NCBI GenBank assembly: GCA_949987565.1
Contig: OX465104.1
Location: 9,900,034 to 9,964,033 of the forward strand
Length of the DNA stretch: 64,000 nt
Source of the DNA: Luidia sarsii
Taxonomy: Eukaryota; Echinodermata; Asteroidea; Paxillosida; Luidiidae
Reading direction: 5' to 3'
The translations under genes and the position numbers were made by a program. This document shows positions 38,370 to 49,402 of this stretch, piece by piece (position 1 is the first letter of the stretch; each line of letters starts with the position of its first letter). The notes under the pieces were generated by a model. That model searched no databases. It was not told the DNA's origin and worked only from the letters and a program-made list of their open reading frames with translations.

Positions 38370-39030
38370 TCATGGAAGCAGGCAGTCTTCTAACCAGCCA
38401 GTTAACCCAAACCAGCCAGTCAAACAACCAACCAGTCAGACAGCCAACCTGTCAATCAACCAACCATCCAACCTGCCAGCCAGTAAATAATCAAACAAAC
38501 ATCCAGTCAGACAACCAGGTGACCACGCACACAGCCAACCAGTCAACCATCCAGCAAGTGAACTATTCAAACATCCTGCGATGTCAAATAGTCAACCACT
38601 CAACAAATCAACTTGCCTAACTGCCAACCAACCAGTCAGCCAATCAACCAATCAGCCAACCAGTCGGTCAACAAGTCAACAAGCCATCCAGTCAGCTAGT
38701 CAACCAGCCATCCAGTCAGCTAGTCAACCAGCCAGCCTGCCAGTCAGCCAGCCGACGAGTCAGCCAACCAACCAGCCATTCAGTCAACAATTCAACATGC
38801 CAACCAGTCAACTATTCAACCAACATGTCAACTAGTCAATCAACATGTCAACTAGACAGCCAACCAGCCAGTCAGCCAGCCTACGAGTCAGTCAACCAAC
38901 CAGCCAGTCAACAAGTCAACAAGCCAACTAGTCAACAAGCAACCAGTCAACTAGTGAACCAACATGTCAATTAGTCAACCAGCCACTCAACCAGCTAATG
39001 GGAGAAGCCAGCAGATCAGTCAACCAGCCA
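38370..39030. repeat. Cryptically simple CCAACCAGTCAGTCAA repeat
   Basis: Irregular reiteration of CAACCAGTCAGCC, the complementary-strand counterpart of 5,690-6,135. Gln/Ser/Thr/Pro-rich open frames are artefacts. Confidence 0.8.
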
Positions 39031-39172
39031 TCTACATGTACTCACGAAACCATTCAAGGCTTTGTCTAAATGTAGGTCAAAACCCTTTACTTGTTTACTT
39101 TCTCACCAACAATATATAAATCACCGTGAATGGTCAATCTTGGTGAATGTGGGTACACAACTACACATCTTG

Positions 39173-39361
39173 AAGTGATATACAAAAATGTTGCAAACTG
39201 CTTACTGACTGAAATTACCAAAATGTAAATTTCAAAATTTCAAATCTCAAATCTCAAGACTTAGTGGGCCTGACGTTTCGATCCTAGCAGCACCTTTCTC
39301 TGCCTTTGAGAAAGGTCCTGCGTCATGTAGGATCATAACGTCAGGCCCACTAAATTTTGAG
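39173..39361 (-). mobile_element. Hairpin-element copy with exact 14-bp target duplication
   Basis: Antisense full copy. AACTACACATCTTG at 39,159-39,172 and 39,362-39,375 is exact, the longest target duplication found for the family. Confidence 0.88.
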
Positions 39362-39447
39362 AACTACACATCTTGGTAAAACAATCACCACATTTGGTAG
39401 TTACAAATGTTTCTAATGGGATTCTGGGATCTGGTTTTTGTTCACAG

Positions 39448-39579
39448 ACCTACAGTAGCTTTGTGAGATTTGATACCATTTGCCTCGTGCTCCTGGCTGA
39501 TCGTCTCTCCCATCAATCTTGGCTCTGACGGACATCTACATATGTACGAGCACACTGTGCATCAGCTGATGAAACTCAA
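39448..39579 (+). ncRNA. Cassette 1, putative exon 1
   Basis: Preceded by TTTTTGTTCACAG and followed by GTAAGTAGG. Its last third (CAGCTGATGAAACTCAA) is weakly like the exon 1 ends of cassettes 2 and 3. No long open frame. Together with the segment at 40,444 it forms the most diverged of three tandem two-exon cassettes. Existence as a transcript is inferred. Confidence 0.4.
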
Positions 39580-39592
39580 GTAAGTAGGAAGC

Positions 39593-39654
39593 GCGAAATC
39601 TCAACGTTTTAGTGGGCCTGACGTTTTGATCCTAGCAGGACCTTTCTCGAAGGC
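39593..39654 (-). mobile_element. Single-arm hairpin-family insertion with 10-bp duplication
   Basis: One arm only, flanked by AGTAGGAAGC at 39,583-39,592 and 39,655-39,664. It begins 14 nt after the exon 1 donor of cassette 1. Confidence 0.65.
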
Positions 39655-40026
39655 AGTAGGAAGCACCTCATTAAACCTTTTAAAAGGACCTGTGGAGTAC
39701 GGCTCTGAAAATTACAAGCTTGTGATTTTTAATCAGACATGAACTGTAATATTTGAGTCATTTTTCGTGGTTGTGCAAGAAAAAACTCTACAGGCACTTG
39801 TAGCTGGTCCAGTGTGGTCACGCACTGCATTAGATGCTGAAATCTCAAGTCATTTGCTTCTTCTTTCGTAGGATTTGCTGACCACCAAAGATCTTATAGC
39901 ACGCTTGCGCGCAAGATAGCCTATTCTTGCGAGATCACATGCATCCGGGTGAAGTACACACAGGGCGCAATTTTTTTAGTAAGAAAAGTCGCACACATTC
40001 TCACCATTTTGTGATCACATCACATC

Positions 40027-40118
40027 GAAAGTTATCACATTCTGTTCACGCATCCAAAGTTATCACATTCTGTTCACGCATCCAAAGTTATCACATTCTG
40101 TTCACGCATCCAAAGTTG
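40027..40118. repeat. 28-bp tandem repeat, about three units
   Basis: AAAGTTATCACATTCTGTTC plus 8 further bases is repeated three times with no change seen. Confidence 0.9.
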
Positions 40119-40443
40119 TATCTTTTTTATTGTTTGTGACTCTCCTGCTTCATTTCTGGAGCACTGAAATCAAACGACAGATTCCGTTGCTTACTATAAT
40201 GGCGTCCAGTGCGTACTTCACCTTTTGCTCGGAGTAGTCCATCTTGCGCGCTATGCACTCTATAAGATCTTTGCTGACCACTATAAAGTTTCACGTACAT
40301 GTAGCTGGTGTGTAGCCGTGTGACAGTGTCCGGCATTGAAATGCTGAACCAATGCTGAAATGACTTGACTCGTTCCACGGTCTAGTGGATATTTCTACCC
40401 CTACATATATATACGATCTTTTAATACTTCTTTCCTTGTTCAG

Positions 40444-40528
40444 GTGATCTTGTCAAGACATTCCTCCAAGGACTGTGATGCCGTTCCACCCTGTCTTGTC
40501 GCCTGTCCTGCCGCAACGGAGACAGAAA
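40444..40528 (+). ncRNA. Cassette 1, putative exon 2
   Basis: Follows TTTCCTTGTTCAG. GATCTTGTCAAGACATTC and CGCCTGTCCTGCCGCAAC align with the exon 2 sequences of cassettes 2 and 3 without large gaps, ending at a shared AAAGTAATT. Homology is visible in the sequence; transcription is inferred. Confidence 0.4.
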
Positions 40529-40719
40529 GTAATTCACTTCAATTATTGATTCATTTTTGGCTGAACTGTCATTGTATCTGAACCCTTATTAGTAGCATGC
40601 GACAAATTCTAGACATTCTTTTCGATCCTATTCATAGCCACCTAAATTGCTTCCATATCTGAAGCCTAAGATTTGTCACTGATAATGTGATTTACATGTA
40701 TTGTAATTAGGTACAATGG

Positions 40720-40960
40720 AACTTCGCTATAACAAACGCTGATTATACTGAACAGTCAGCTATAATGAACATGCCCTTTGGCTCCCAATTTTTGTGTACA
40801 AAATATGTGGCCGCAACTGCTAAAACGAACGACTGCTGGTTTGAATTCTGCCCTAGCTGCCTGTATTTATCAGCAGGCAATCAGGCCAAAAAAACTTAGC
40901 ACACCGCTTATTTTTGGTCAAATAGGGCAATCATCTCATTGAATTACATTCAAATCCACC
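40720..40960. repeat. Pogo/Tigger-like terminus and SINE tail fragment
   Basis: ACAATGGAACTTCGCTATAAC resembles one end of a Tigger-type element. It is followed by a CTGCCTGTATTTATCAGCAGG stretch that recurs after the SINE at 41.05 kb. Confidence 0.35.
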
Positions 40961-40971
40961 ACACGACCTCA

Positions 40972-41110
40972 ACCAGCTCGATGGTCCAGTGGTTTTAAAG
41001 ACGTCTGCAATAGAAAGTAGGAGTCATGGGTTCGAGTCCCGCCCAAGCTGCCTGTATTTGTTCAGGAGGCAATTGGGCAAAGCACTGAGTATACAGTGTT
41101 TACATTAATT
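40972..41110 (+). repeat. tRNA-derived SINE (A and B boxes)
   Basis: TGGTCCAGTGG (A box) and GGTTCGAGTCC (B box) are spaced as in a tRNA gene, followed by an unrelated tail. The stems are imperfect, so a SINE is favoured over a tRNA gene. Confidence 0.65.
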
Positions 41111-41246
41111 ACACTTCGAGTTGGGCAAACCCTTCTTGAAGCATGTTTACATTCTCCTTGATGCAAAATCGTGTTTATGTGAAATGCATTCCAATTATTT
41201 GCTATTCAAATTGTTTAAAGGTCGAATACAACATTGGGAAGATCAG

Positions 41247-41520
41247 AAAACATCGATGTCCACAGGTTTCCTTCTAATTTATAGTTTGTAGATGATCATG
41301 ATAGAATCCTCTTGTTGAAATCCTACGGTCTGGGATGCTGTATTTCTCGAGAAATCTTCACTCAAACATTGACAAATAGTTTATTACTCGTGAGTAATAA
41401 ACTATTTCTTACACTACTGAACGGTGCAAAAACCGTGACGTTTTTTTGTCTTTTTCTACTTTCTCAGATCACCAGTTCAGCTAAAACCCTTCGTAGGATT
41501 GCTTTTTTTGGAATGTTTAA
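41247..41520 (+). repeat. Interspersed repeat, ACATCGATGTCCAC family, copy 2
   Basis: Counterpart of 31,722-32,045, without the hairpin insertion found in that copy. Confidence 0.65.
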
Positions 41521-41970
41521 TGGTTTAACACATAAACTGTAGTGCAATCTTTTTACCTTTGCTGATGTTGTATATATGGCCTTTAACACATAAAATCAAT
41601 TTTCATTTACATTGTACCGGTACAATCAAATTCAGGTCATTCAGGTCAAAGCGGTTATAAAGACATTAGTATGCATTGAACCATCAATCTCAAAACTGGC
41701 AAGAGCTTGTACAGTTATTAGTTACCCGAAAGATCTGTTGGTGCATGCAACTGAATCCTCTTTATCGAATGTGATCTCTCTGATTCCCTTCTTATACTTG
41801 ACCATACCCTCTCTGTTCAAATGCACTCCATCCAAGAGCCACCGTGCATTGTTTATCCTTGCAGTCAATTCTGTTTTGATGGGAAAAGTGTGATCTGATC
41901 CGGTAATTCATTGGTGCAATATGGATGCGTGTTGTCATATGTTGTATTTTCTTTGGTATACTTGTTGCAG

Positions 41971-43670
41971 GTCTAATCCAGCCTTGGCAATGTCGCCCAA
42001 CGATGCAAACTCCTGTCCCTCTGAGTTTGGCTCCAAAGCTCACCTTCTCCACTGTCAATTCAGGGCTGTCCTTCATGCGATGTGACTGCCATCTGCGATG
42101 CCACTAACGGAAAGCATCGCCTTTGCCATCTGCAATTCAGGGCTGTCCTTCATACGATGTGACTGCCATCTGCGATGCCACTGACGGAAAGCATCGCCTT
42201 TGCTATCTGCAATTCAGGACTGTCCTTCATACGATGTGACTGCCATCTGCGATGCCACTGACGGAAAGCATCACCTTCACCACCGGCAATTCAGGGCTGT
42301 CCTTCATGCGACGTGACTGCCATCTGCGATGCCACTAACGGAAAGCATCGCCTTTGCCATCTGCAATTCAGGGCTGTCCTTCATACGATGTGACTGCCAT
42401 CTGCGATGCCACTGACGGAAAGCATCACCTTCACCACCGGCAATTCAGGGCTGTCCTTCATGCGACGTGACTGCCATCTGCGATGCCACTAACGGAAAGC
42501 ATCGCCTTTGCCATCTGCAATTCAGGGCTGTCCTTCATACGATGTGACTGCCATCTGCGATGCCACTGACGGAAAGCATCACCTTCACCACCGGCAATTC
42601 AGGGCTGTCCTTCATGCGACGTGACTGCCATCTGCGATGCCACTGACGGAAAGCATCGCCTTTGCCATCAGCAATTCAGGGCTGTCCTTCATACGATGTG
42701 ACTGCCATCTGTGATGCCACTGACGGAAAGCATCACCTTCACCACCGGCAATTCAGGGCTGTCCTTCATGCGACGTGACTGCCATCTGCGATGCCACTGA
42801 CGGAAAGCATCGCCTTTGCCATCAGCAATTCAGGGCTGTCCTTCATGCGATGTGACTGCCATCTGCAATGCCACTGACGGAAAGCATCGCCTTTGCCATC
42901 TGCAATTCAGGGCTGTCCTTCATACGATGTGAATGCCATCTGCAATGCCACTAACGGAAAGCATCGCCTTTGCCATCTGCAATTCAGGGCTGTCCTTCAT
43001 ACGATGTGACTGCCATCTGCGATGCCACTGACGGAAAGCATCACCTTCACCACCGGCAATTCAAGACTGTCCTTCATGCGATGTGACTGCCATCTGCGAT
43101 TCCACTGACGGAAAGCATCGCCTTTGCCATCTGCAATTCAGGGCTGTCCTTCATACGATGTGACTGCCATCTGCGATGACACTGACGGAAAGCATCACCT
43201 TCACCACCGGCAATTCAGGGCTGTCCTTCATGCGACGTGACTGCCATCTGCGATGCCACTGACGGAAAGCATCGCCTTTGCCATCAGCAATTCAGGGCTG
43301 TCCTTCATGCGATGTGACTGCCATCTGCGATGCCACTGACGGAAAGCATCGCCTTTGCCATCAGCAATTCAGGGCTGTCCTTCAGGCGATGTGACTGCCA
43401 TCTGCGATGCCACTGACGGAAAGCATCGCCTTTGCCATCAGCAATTCAGGGCTGTCCTTCATGCAATGTGACTGCCATCTGCGATGCCACTGACGGAAAG
43501 CATCGCCTTTGCCATCAGCAATTCAGGGCTGTCCTTCATGCGATGTGACTGCCATCTGTGATGCCACTGACGGAAAGCATCGCCTTTGCCATCAGCAATT
43601 CAGGGCTTCCCTTCATACGATGTGACTGCCATCTGCAATGCACCTCATATCACCTGAAGAACCCCAAGAA
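41971..43670 (+). ncRNA. Cassette 2, putative exon 1 containing a 77-bp array
   Basis: Bounded by CTTGTTGCAG and GTAAGTAT. Start (GTCTAATCCAG) and end (ACCCCAAGAA) match exon 1 of cassette 3, but this exon is 1,700 nt against 160 nt; the difference is exactly 20 x 77. All frames are stopped within or between repeat units because 77 is not a multiple of three, so coding is unlikely. I do not recognise the gene. Confidence 0.5.
42056..43645 (+). repeat. 77-bp tandem array, about 20.6 units without length change
   Basis: CAATTCAGGGCTGTCC starts at 42,056 and 42,133, and the last unit starts at 43,596, exactly 20 periods on. Units differ only by substitutions. Most contain GCGATGC, 12 nt, then GCATCGC, a perfect 7-bp stem. 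The array sits entirely within the putative exon. Confidence 0.95.
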
Positions 43671-43793
43671 GTAAGTATATCAACTCCAGTTTTTTAGTAA
43701 GTGGAATTTGAATTTAGAAGACGTTCCTTCAGGAAGACCTGCACATTTCTTTTGGAAAGAGAGATTTGCATGCAGACAATAAAGATGTAAGTG

Positions 43794-44062
43794 GAAAGGG
43801 TGATCAAAGTCACGCGATGTGTCGTTGCTGGTGGCAACGTTTTGGTTGCTAACTGCTAACCTTCATCAGGCAACTGAAGAATGTGCGCTGCGGCGTCTGT
43901 TTATGTCCGCTTCGCCGGTTCCTGTGTACTATGACGACGTCCGCAAACTGGTACACAGGAACCGGCGAAGCAGATATAAACGGACGCCTCAGCGCACATT
44001 CTTCAGTTGCCTGAAACGTCGCCACCAGCAACGACACATCGCGTGACTTTGATCACCCTTTC
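43794..44062. mobile_element. Foldback element, GATCAAAGTCACGCGATG family, long form
   Basis: Arms of about 125 bp. Outer parts match the element at 7,847-7,986, while the inner arms (CTGAAGAATGTGCGCTG onward) are absent from it. Non-coding. Confidence 0.8.
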
Positions 44063-44100
44063 TTCTTATCTGCATAAAGATGTAATCACAAATCTGAATA

Positions 44101-44788
44101 CAGTCGACTCCCGTTATAACAATTCCCTCGTTATAACCGGAACCTCGTTATAACCATACAAGCACATAAATCTGTCACTCAAACACATTGTGAGAGGGCG
44201 CCCCAATAATACTTCCGTATGATTATTTTTTAGATTTCAATCTTGTGAAGAAGCATTTACCAGGCGCAGTTACATAGTCCCCACTGTTTGGTATTAAACC
44301 ATGTGGAGTACTGTAAATCTTCCATGCACTCATTATCCCCTGAAAGCCCCATTGTCTGAACCTGCAAGGGGGATTTGTGACTGTGTGTCCCATTATCGGC
44401 AAGATTTAACAATCTCAAAATTTAGTGGGCCTGACGTTTTGATCCTAGCTAGCCTTTTAGTCAGTAAGCAGTTTGCAGCATTTTTGTATATCACTTTAGA
44501 GAGATTAAACAATGTTCACGCGAAACCGCAGCACTGCATGTATGCATGCAACATTGAAAGACACGATTCATGATTAAGGTTTGGTTTTTGACATGCCACG
44601 GCATCTGTGGTTTACAAAAGAAGTCGTTATAAAGAGGTTATAAATTGCTTGTTATAACCGGAGTCTCGTAATGTGCCTGCTCGTTATACATGTACACAAA
44701 TATTTTCCTATTCAAATGTGCACAAATTGATCAGGACTTATAATCAAGTTATCTTTATAACCGAGCTTGTTATAATGGGAGTTGACTG
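44101..44788. mobile_element. Pogo/Tigger-like non-autonomous element, TA duplication
   Basis: CAGTCGACTCCCGTTATAAC at the left and TTATAATGGGAGTTGACTG at the right are inverted termini, each flanked by TA. Interior is non-coding and contains a hairpin-family insertion. Cassette 3 lacks it at the matching place (near 49,335), giving an empty site. Confidence 0.75.
44414..44501 (+). mobile_element. Internally deleted hairpin element with 12-bp target duplication
   Basis: First arm joined directly to the tail; the second arm is missing. AGATTTAACAAT (44,402-44,413) and AGATTAAACAAT (44,502-44,513) flank it. Nested in the pogo-like element. Confidence 0.75.
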
Positions 44789-44855
44789 TAATGTGCTCAG
44801 GCATTTTGAGAATTGTTAGTTATTAAGACTTTGTTGTGACTTTTTTCTGTTTTAG

Positions 44856-44935
44856 ATGATCCTGCCGAGACGTTCATCATAAGCCAGTGATGTTGCCTGT
44901 CCATAGCAAACAAAGACATTATAAAGTAATTATTC
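44856..44935 (+). ncRNA. Cassette 2, putative exon 2
   Basis: After TTTTTTCTGTTTTAG. ATGATCCTGCCGAGACGTTC matches exon 2 of cassette 3 closely. Ends at AAAGTAATTATT, where the donor match is weak. Confidence 0.45.
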
Positions 44936-45595
44936 TTGCTAATTTTGGGAGAATTCTTTACAGTAGCCATGGTGGCTGAAATTTACAATTTCTTCAAGAA
45001 ATCCTTTTCAATATTTCATGAAATCCTGTCCACCGAAGAACATTTCCAATTCTTTGTGGTTTTTCAGAATTATTCTCTAAATGCCTCCTTATCTTCCTTT
45101 GATCAATCCATGTTTTCTTTGGTGCTGAAATCAATTCTAATATTTTCAAACATCCTCAAACCATCCTCAAACCATGCTACTGTAGATGACGTACAATTAT
45201 TTTGGGTAGGGATCGGGCTGGAATTTAAAATGAAATCTTTAATTTTTTTCTGAATTTCATTTAAACAAATGTTAATTTCATCTAATATTATCTTCACTTT
45301 TTTGTGCTTAAAGAAGAATGAAACCCAGAGAAAATTTTTGGCTTATCTGATTGGGTGTTAAAAACAACCTACAATTACCTATGTGCTACTCACCTACGAG
45401 TTTCAAAAAGAGGGAAAAATCATGGAATTCGGTGGTCAAATTCGCGTTCCCGCAAACAGCCATCTTTTCGAATGGCCCGCCAGTCACTGCGGGGGGTATG
45501 ACGTAATGACGGACAACTCCCGCATGGGCCCGGACGGATGTTCCCCTACTACATACCGGTATACCGCATGCAGTTATACACTCGCGAGCTGAACG

Positions 45596-45913
45596 ATGGT
45601 GTACTGCCAGGCTTTTGGATGTCAAAATACCAGCGGGAAAAAGCTGGGGAAATCTTTCCATGCAGTTCTCAACAAGGATAAGAGACCTGAGTTGTTTAGG
45701 AAGTGCGCTGCGGCCATCAAAGTTGAGAAATTTCTCAAAGTCGGCTACAAATACAATCGAAATGACGTGATTTGTAGCAATCACTTCACCGAGGAGGATT
45801 AATTGGGAGGAGGATTTCTGGCCAAACTCACCGGCTCTAAGCCAAGAAAAATATTGAAGGAACATGCCGTACATATTTGGAACCATGGAGGAAGAAGGGG
45901 GGGATATACGCAC
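45596..45913 (+). pseudogene. THAP-domain gene, left copy, broken
   Basis: Reads as a THAP zinc finger (C2CH DNA-binding module found in transcription factors and in P-element and Kolobok transposases). MVYCQAFGCQN gives the first two Cys, and NDVICSNHFTEED the later Cys and His. An in-frame TAA follows residue 68, but the frame continues with GSKPRKILKEHAVHIW, the usual end of a THAP domain, so the gene was longer and is now interrupted. No catalytic region follows. Lies in the left arm of the TTAA element. Confidence 0.75.
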
Positions 45914-46167
45914 CGTGCCTTATTTTTGTGCTGCAATTTGCACGCTATCGGCGACATGACTCCAGTCGCCCTCACTGTTTATTCCCTGATCGCTGACCGC
46001 AACGAGCTGTCCCAGCACTATTGTGTGCATGCATACCATGCACTGCATGCTATGTGTGCAGTGAGGTTTCAGGGAAGTGCATGACCCCTGACCCCCAATA
46101 AGCTACACACAGCTTCACTAACACGTGTAAAAGTGTTTGTAGATCGAGACTATACCCAATCACCACG

Positions 46168-46349
46168 CTAAAAATCACGTCATTTCAACTGTATTTGTAG
46201 CCGACTTTGAGACATTTCTCAACTTTGATGGCCGAAGCCCACTTCCTAAACAACTCAGGTCTCTTGTCCTTGTTGGGAACTACATGGATAGATTTCTCCA
46301 GCTTTTTCCCGGTGACATTTTGACATCCAAAAGCCTGGCAGTACACCAT
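46168..46349 (-). pseudogene. THAP-domain gene, right copy, broken
   Basis: Inverted copy of the left gene, starting MVYCQAFGCQN. It differs at many positions and has a TGA shortly before NDVIF, where the third zinc-binding Cys is lost. Homology ends just beyond, so the end of the domain is missing. Confidence 0.7.
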
Positions 46350-46565
46350 CGTTCAGCTCGCGAGTGTACGTATAGAAACTGCACTCAGTGTAGTAAGGGG
46401 GATATCCATATCCGTCTGGGCCCTTGCGGGAGTTTTCCGATGTGATGTCATACCCCCCGCAGTGACTGGCAGGCCATTTGAAATGATGGCAGTTTGCGGG
46501 AACGCGAATTCGACAACCAAATTCCATGATTTTTCCCTCTTTATGAATCTCGTAGGTGAGTAGCA

Positions 46566-47352
46566 GGACTTGAACTTGGTAATTTTCAGGGCAAGGCCAT
46601 TTTGGGCTTGAATGATGCAAAATTTTCCGGGGGCACCAAGGCCAGTGGGTAGGGCAACAAGACCAAAAAAAAAATTGGGAAAGGGCACAGAGGCCAAATG
46701 GAAATAAATTGTTCAAAGTTATCATTTTTGCATGCCCTGCTATATTGTGTACTATACATACAGTGAAACCTGCTTATCCGGCCACCTCTATTCAAGGGCC
46801 TTTTGTCCATAACTGCCACCTTTCAAAGTCCCCATTGACATTGCAAGTTAGATATTGCGGTCACTGTCCAATGCGGCCAGCGGACAGACCTCTTGGAATG
46901 GCGAGTGTACACTTGCATTAAGGATAAACCTTCACATTACGGCCAACGAAGAAATAAAGGGCGCCCTCTTTTGGCGCACCAAATCTCCAAAGTCAGAAAC
47001 CTAGATGTCTTTTATGTTGGTCACACGTTCTTGTGTTGAGGGTGCCGACTATTTATTTCCGATGCATGGTTTACACATTAACGCGGCCGTTGTCGACAAG
47101 ATCGCGCATTCTTTTGATATCTGTCTTATTGAGTGGACATCGCTCCCCGATAATCCAAATAAAATACATGTGGTCTAAAAACAACTGTAAATATGCTTAC
47201 CAATGCGAAAAAGGGCACGACGGCCAAGGTAAAAATAGGGCATGGCCAAACTGGCCGTGAAGACGGGGATTTTTGCGGGGCACCTCGGCCAGTAAAGAGA
47301 AGAGGGCAACGACAGCACTGGCCGTCATGGCCGTCGTTCAATTCAAGCCCTG
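46566..47352. mobile_element. hAT-like non-autonomous element, 8-bp target duplication
   Basis: Ends (CA)GGACTTGAA and TTCAAGCCCTG are near-inverted. GAGTAGCA lies on both sides (46,558-46,565 and 47,353-47,360), and removing the insert restores the arm sequence shared with the left arm. The left end seems to have lost CA. A CAGTGAAACCTGCTTATCCGG stretch inside resembles another element's terminus. Confidence 0.7.
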
Positions 47353-47552
47353 GAGTAGCACATGGGTAATTGTAGGTTGTTTTTAATCAATCAGATCAGC
47401 CAACATTTTTCTCTGGGTTTCATTCTTCCTTAAGTCTGGGATGGATTCATTTGGTTGAGTTTGGTTCAGCATCACATTCTTACCGTCTGATACATGAACT
47501 GGGTTCACCATTGATGCATTTGTGTAACAACATGCAATTCCCTCTAGGTGTG

Positions 47553-47700
47553 AATGTCATCACCTTTGCTCAAGTCATTTCTTTCTCCTTTATGGGGATG
47601 TCTACATCTTTGCTCCTGTCGTTTCTTTCCCCTGGGTGGAGATAACTGCATCTTTCCTCCTGTCATTTCTTGCGCCTCAGTGGGGCAGCATACCACAATG
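47553..47700 (+). repeat. 42-bp-type minisatellite, three units
   Basis: Units of the CCTGGGTGGGGATGTCT type that expand further at 49.99-50.16 and 51.29-51.97 kb. Confidence 0.6.
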
Positions 47701-47800
47701 ATGGCAGTTTTTTATGTTTGTCTTATCTGGTCAGGTAAATTACTGGTGGCATGTTGATGCAGGTTGTAACAAGTTGTTTTGTGTTATATTTCTGTTACAG

Positions 47801-47960
47801 GTCTAATCCAGTCTAGGCAATGTCACTCTACGATGTGAACACCTGTCCCTCAGAATTTGACGCCAAACATCACCTTTGACTTCGGCAATTCAGGACTACC
47901 CGCCATACGACGTGACTGCCATCTGCGATGCACCTCATAAAACTCGAAGAACCCCAAGAA
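47801..47960 (+). ncRNA. Cassette 3, putative exon 1
   Basis: Bounded by TTTCTGTTACAG and GTAAGTATC. Contains two diverged 77-bp units (TACGATGTGA and TACGACGTGA start 77 bp apart), apparently the ancestral state before expansion in cassette 2. Short frames such as MSLYDVNTCPSEFD are stopped; the two units read YDV in different frames, which argues against coding. Confidence 0.5.
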
Positions 47961-48023
47961 GTAAGTATCAACTCCAGGTTGTTTTATATTTGGATTTTTC
48001 ATTCAGAAGCCATTGCTTCAGGG

Positions 48024-48372
48024 CATAGAGCTCTATGAATAAACTAGAGCGTGCAACCGTCGCATGACGTGTGCCAACAAGGGGACTGCGACGCCATTAC
48101 CAAAGAGGGCAAACTAGACGCGACGCATCTTGAAAGTGTTGTGGACCTGCAAAGAATTTGGCATGGTCCGGGCCCTTAAATTGCACGGTGAACAGCCCGG
48201 CTTTCAGGACACTTTTCCCCATTCATGTTATGCGCAATTGCCACTTACATCCAGGCACTTTGAGCTGAAGTTGCCCTCTTTGGCAATGGCGGATGCGCGT
48301 CCTTGTCAGCAGACGTTCGTACCACGCGCTGATAGGAGAGTGTGCACTCTAGTTTATCTATAGAGCTCCATG
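48024..48372. mobile_element. hAT-like element with 8-bp target duplication
   Basis: Inverted termini CATAGAGCTCTATGAATAAA and complement. CTTCAGGG (48,016-48,023) and TTTCAGGG (48,373-48,380) flank it. Cassette 2 has the empty site near 43,730. The 77-codon frame inside has no recognisable domain. Confidence 0.75.
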
Positions 48373-48388
48373 TTTCAGGGAGACCTGC

Positions 48389-49262
48389 GGTCGATTTCAC
48401 GAAACGTTAAGATTCGTCCTAACTAGAGATAAGAAGAGTAACTTGTCCGAACTTAGGACGCGTTCTGACAACAATTTCACCAAGGATAAGAAAGGTTTAA
48501 CACGTCCTAAATACCTTGACAACGGGGCAGAACCCTTCCTAACTTAAGATCGGTCTGTGGGTTGTCTTAGCCATTGATTTTGTGTTATAAATAATTGGCT
48601 ACGTGTATGTGCGTATGTACATGTACGTACGTTGCTAGCTAGATGCAATGGCTACAAAGCAAGACGGGCATTGCGAAGAGAACGTATCTTTTGCCACAGA
48701 CAGAATTCTTTGGATAGTTTACGTGATGATGAAATATTCCATAGATGGGGATCATGCAACTTGTAGACAGGGTTGGTGACCACAGAAAGCATGAAACTCG
48801 GGTAATTTAATTAGCACTATGGCACCATAAACAGTCGTTTATAATTATTGTTCTTGGTATCGACTGTCATTAATAATATTATGCACACCGCCCGCAAGCG
48901 TTTTGTTTATGAGCTTGTAGACAACATCTTTTCACCAAAATTGTTTGGAGCCAAAATGTTGTACCATGTCAACTCGTCAATCAACCATCTTGAATCAGAG
49001 AAGTTCCGATGGCCATTTCATCAGTGCGGCAGAATTGATCTCGAATACATGAAATAGTCATTGACACATGTTGGTTATGCTAATTTAGCCTTGTTCACTA
49101 TTTATCTTGCGGTTTCATTATATTCCCGACTTGTCTTGCTTAAGATGCGTTTCGTGAACTCGATCTTAGGATTGATCATAAGTAAGATCAAATCCTAGAG
49201 CCAGGACTCTTCCTAAATCCTAGGATCGGTCCTAAGTCAGGAAGAGTTTCGTGAAATCGACC
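48389..49262. mobile_element. Foldback element with GGTCGATTTCACGAAAC termini
   Basis: Inverted ends GGTCGATTTCACGAAAC and GTTTCGTGAAATCGACC, with complementary subterminal sequence rich in CCTAA/TTAGG. 874 bp, non-coding. Absent from cassette 2 at the matching place (GACCTGCACATTTC near 43.74 kb). Confidence 0.75.
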
Positions 49263-49402
49263 GCAGCACATTGCTTTTTGAAAGAGAGATTTGCATGTTG
49301 ACTTATTTGCATGCCAACAATAAAGATGGGTCCTGAATCATATGCTCAGGTATTTTGAATTGTTAGTTATTGGGACTTTGTTGTGACTTTTTTCTGTCTT
49401 AG

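Larger units (their letters stand above)
45312..47429. mobile_element. TTAA-flanked inverted-repeat transposon with THAP genes (Kolobok-like)
   Basis: Termini AGAAGAATGAAACCCAGAG and its complement are flanked by TTAA at 45,308-45,311 and 47,430-47,433. Arms of about 460 bp each carry a copy of a THAP-domain gene. Cassette 3 has the undisrupted site CTTAAGTCTGGG at about 49,855. TTAA target sites plus a THAP protein are known for Kolobok transposons; piggyBac also uses TTAA but has other termini. A smaller hAT-like element splits the right arm. Confidence 0.7.

Noticed and set aside
42056..43645. CRISPR-like array of regularly spaced repeats
   Set aside because: Contiguous 77-bp units without unique spacers, in an animal-type genome; an ordinary tandem repeat.
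42056..43645. Row of box C/D or H/ACA snoRNAs
   Set aside because: Unit length is suitable and CTGA occurs, but no RTGATGA box C with matching box D, nor a hinge plus ACA box, is placed correctly.
45383..46725. Functional THAP protein gene
   Set aside because: Both copies carry in-frame stops and one loses a zinc-binding Cys, so they are listed as broken.
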